From positions 1 through 49,180 of the forward strand of contig CABRHR010000005.1 of the NCBI GenBank assembly GCA_902470835.1: 49,180 nt of DNA. The letters are read 5' to 3'. Numbering within the stretch: position 1 is the stretch's first letter; the number at the start of each line of letters is the position of its first letter. This stretch comes from an uncultured Collinsella sp. Its GTDB lineage: Bacteria > Actinomycetota > Coriobacteriia > Coriobacteriales > Coriobacteriaceae. Both the position numbers and the translations under genes were made by a program. Positions 48,996 through 49,180 of this stretch are shown here, piece by piece. The notes under the pieces are model-generated. The model did not search any database and had not been told where the DNA came from. It worked only from the letters and a program-made list of their open reading frames with translations.

Positions 48996-49063
48996 TCCGT
49001 TTGCTGGGGAGGCGTGGGACAATACCGAGCGAACGTGATTGGTTGTCCGTGGAAGGGGTCGCG

Positions 49064-49133
49064 ATGAAAAAGCTCAGGACGCTTGCCGATGTGCTGCGAC
49101 AGGCTGGCTTTGCACGCATCACGGGCCTGTTTC
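49064..49133 (+). CDS. 5' end of a gene cut by the contig end
   Basis: GGAAGGGG precedes ATG 49064; the frame reads MKKLRTLADVLRQAGF then ARITGLF up to the adapter junction at 49134. Only 23 codons are genomic. The pattern (a short helix then ITG) recalls the start of Mur ligase-like proteins, but it is too short to name. The open frame beyond 49133 is adapter. Confidence 0.5.
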
Positions 49134-49180
49134 CTGTCTCTTATACACATCTCCGAGCCCACGAGACGCTACGCTATCTC
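49134..49180 (+). other. Nextera adapter sequence (assembly artefact)
   Basis: Bases 49134-49152 are CTGTCTCTTATACACATCT, the Nextera transposon-end adapter. They are followed by the read-2 adapter extension (49153-49167), then GCTACGCT at 49168-49175, which is the N709 i7 index, then ATCTC, the start of the flow-cell P7 sequence. This is untrimmed library DNA at a contig end, not part of the genome. Confidence 0.98.

Noticed and set aside
1..49133. CRISPR arrays, tRNA and rRNA genes
   Set aside because: No regularly spaced repeats, tRNA cloverleaf or rRNA-like sequence was seen in a manual read; a tRNAscan and CRISPR search would settle it.

Overview
The window looks like a gut Coriobacteriia chromosome, most likely Collinsella or a close relative. 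The evidence is high-GC coding, genes packed between hairpin-rich spacers, a parE-parC topoisomerase pair, several orphan AAA ATPases (DUF4143 and DUF234 types), Coriobacteriia-style secreted and two-component proteins, and repeated short palindromes between genes. The assignment rests on gene content; no rRNA or other marker is present. The last 47 bases are not genomic: they match an Illumina Nextera adapter with an i7 index, so this is a contig end.

Region 1 (1-5.4 kb) is accessory and scarred. It holds an IS3-family transposase remnant, a duplicated yjdF leader whose first copy has lost its gene, and an ATPase tail. These are followed by a probable type III toxin of the TenpN/CptN/ToxN kind behind a structured RNA, an intact yjdF with a riboswitch-like leader, a flavin reductase, and a DUF4143 ATPase bracketed by short direct repeats.

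Region 2 (5.4-18.3 kb) carries topoisomerase IV (parE-parC), a DUF234 ATPase under a 24-bp perfect inverted repeat, a DUF5067-like lipoprotein, a 1455-residue secreted protein ending in an LAGTG sorting-type signal, and a LuxR-type regulator.

Region 3 (18.6-22 kb) has a PadR/DUF1700 operon with a stunted third gene, one unknown gene, and remnants of an AAA ATPase, an arginase-family enzyme and a topoisomerase C-terminus.

Region 4 (22-30.2 kb) has a two-component system divergent from a redox set (48-residue CXXC membrane peptide, polytopic ferredoxin, thioredoxin-like lipoprotein). A tnpA-only IS200 element and a MacB-like ABC protein with a very large outside domain follow.

Region 5 (30.2-36.4 kb) is the most interesting part. 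Two paralogous MFS carriers, a TetR repressor, an agmatine-deiminase-family enzyme and a carbamoyltransferase form one unit with matching palindromic operators. The carbamoyltransferase keeps its carbamoyl-phosphate site but lacks the ornithine and putrescine recognition motifs. The set looks like a deiminase route for an unidentified guanidino compound.

Region 6 (36.4-49.1 kb) has tRNA dihydrouridine synthase, an orphan ribbon-helix-helix protein, a pair of inverted tiny ORFs, glutaredoxin, an XRE/zinc-ribbon/TipAS-like fusion, TrmO and a MalY/PatB lyase. It ends with two related sensory systems: a substrate-binding lipoprotein with its own hybrid kinase, and a BvgS-like kinase with the binding domains fused in. 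Palindromic repeats of at least four families fill the gaps.
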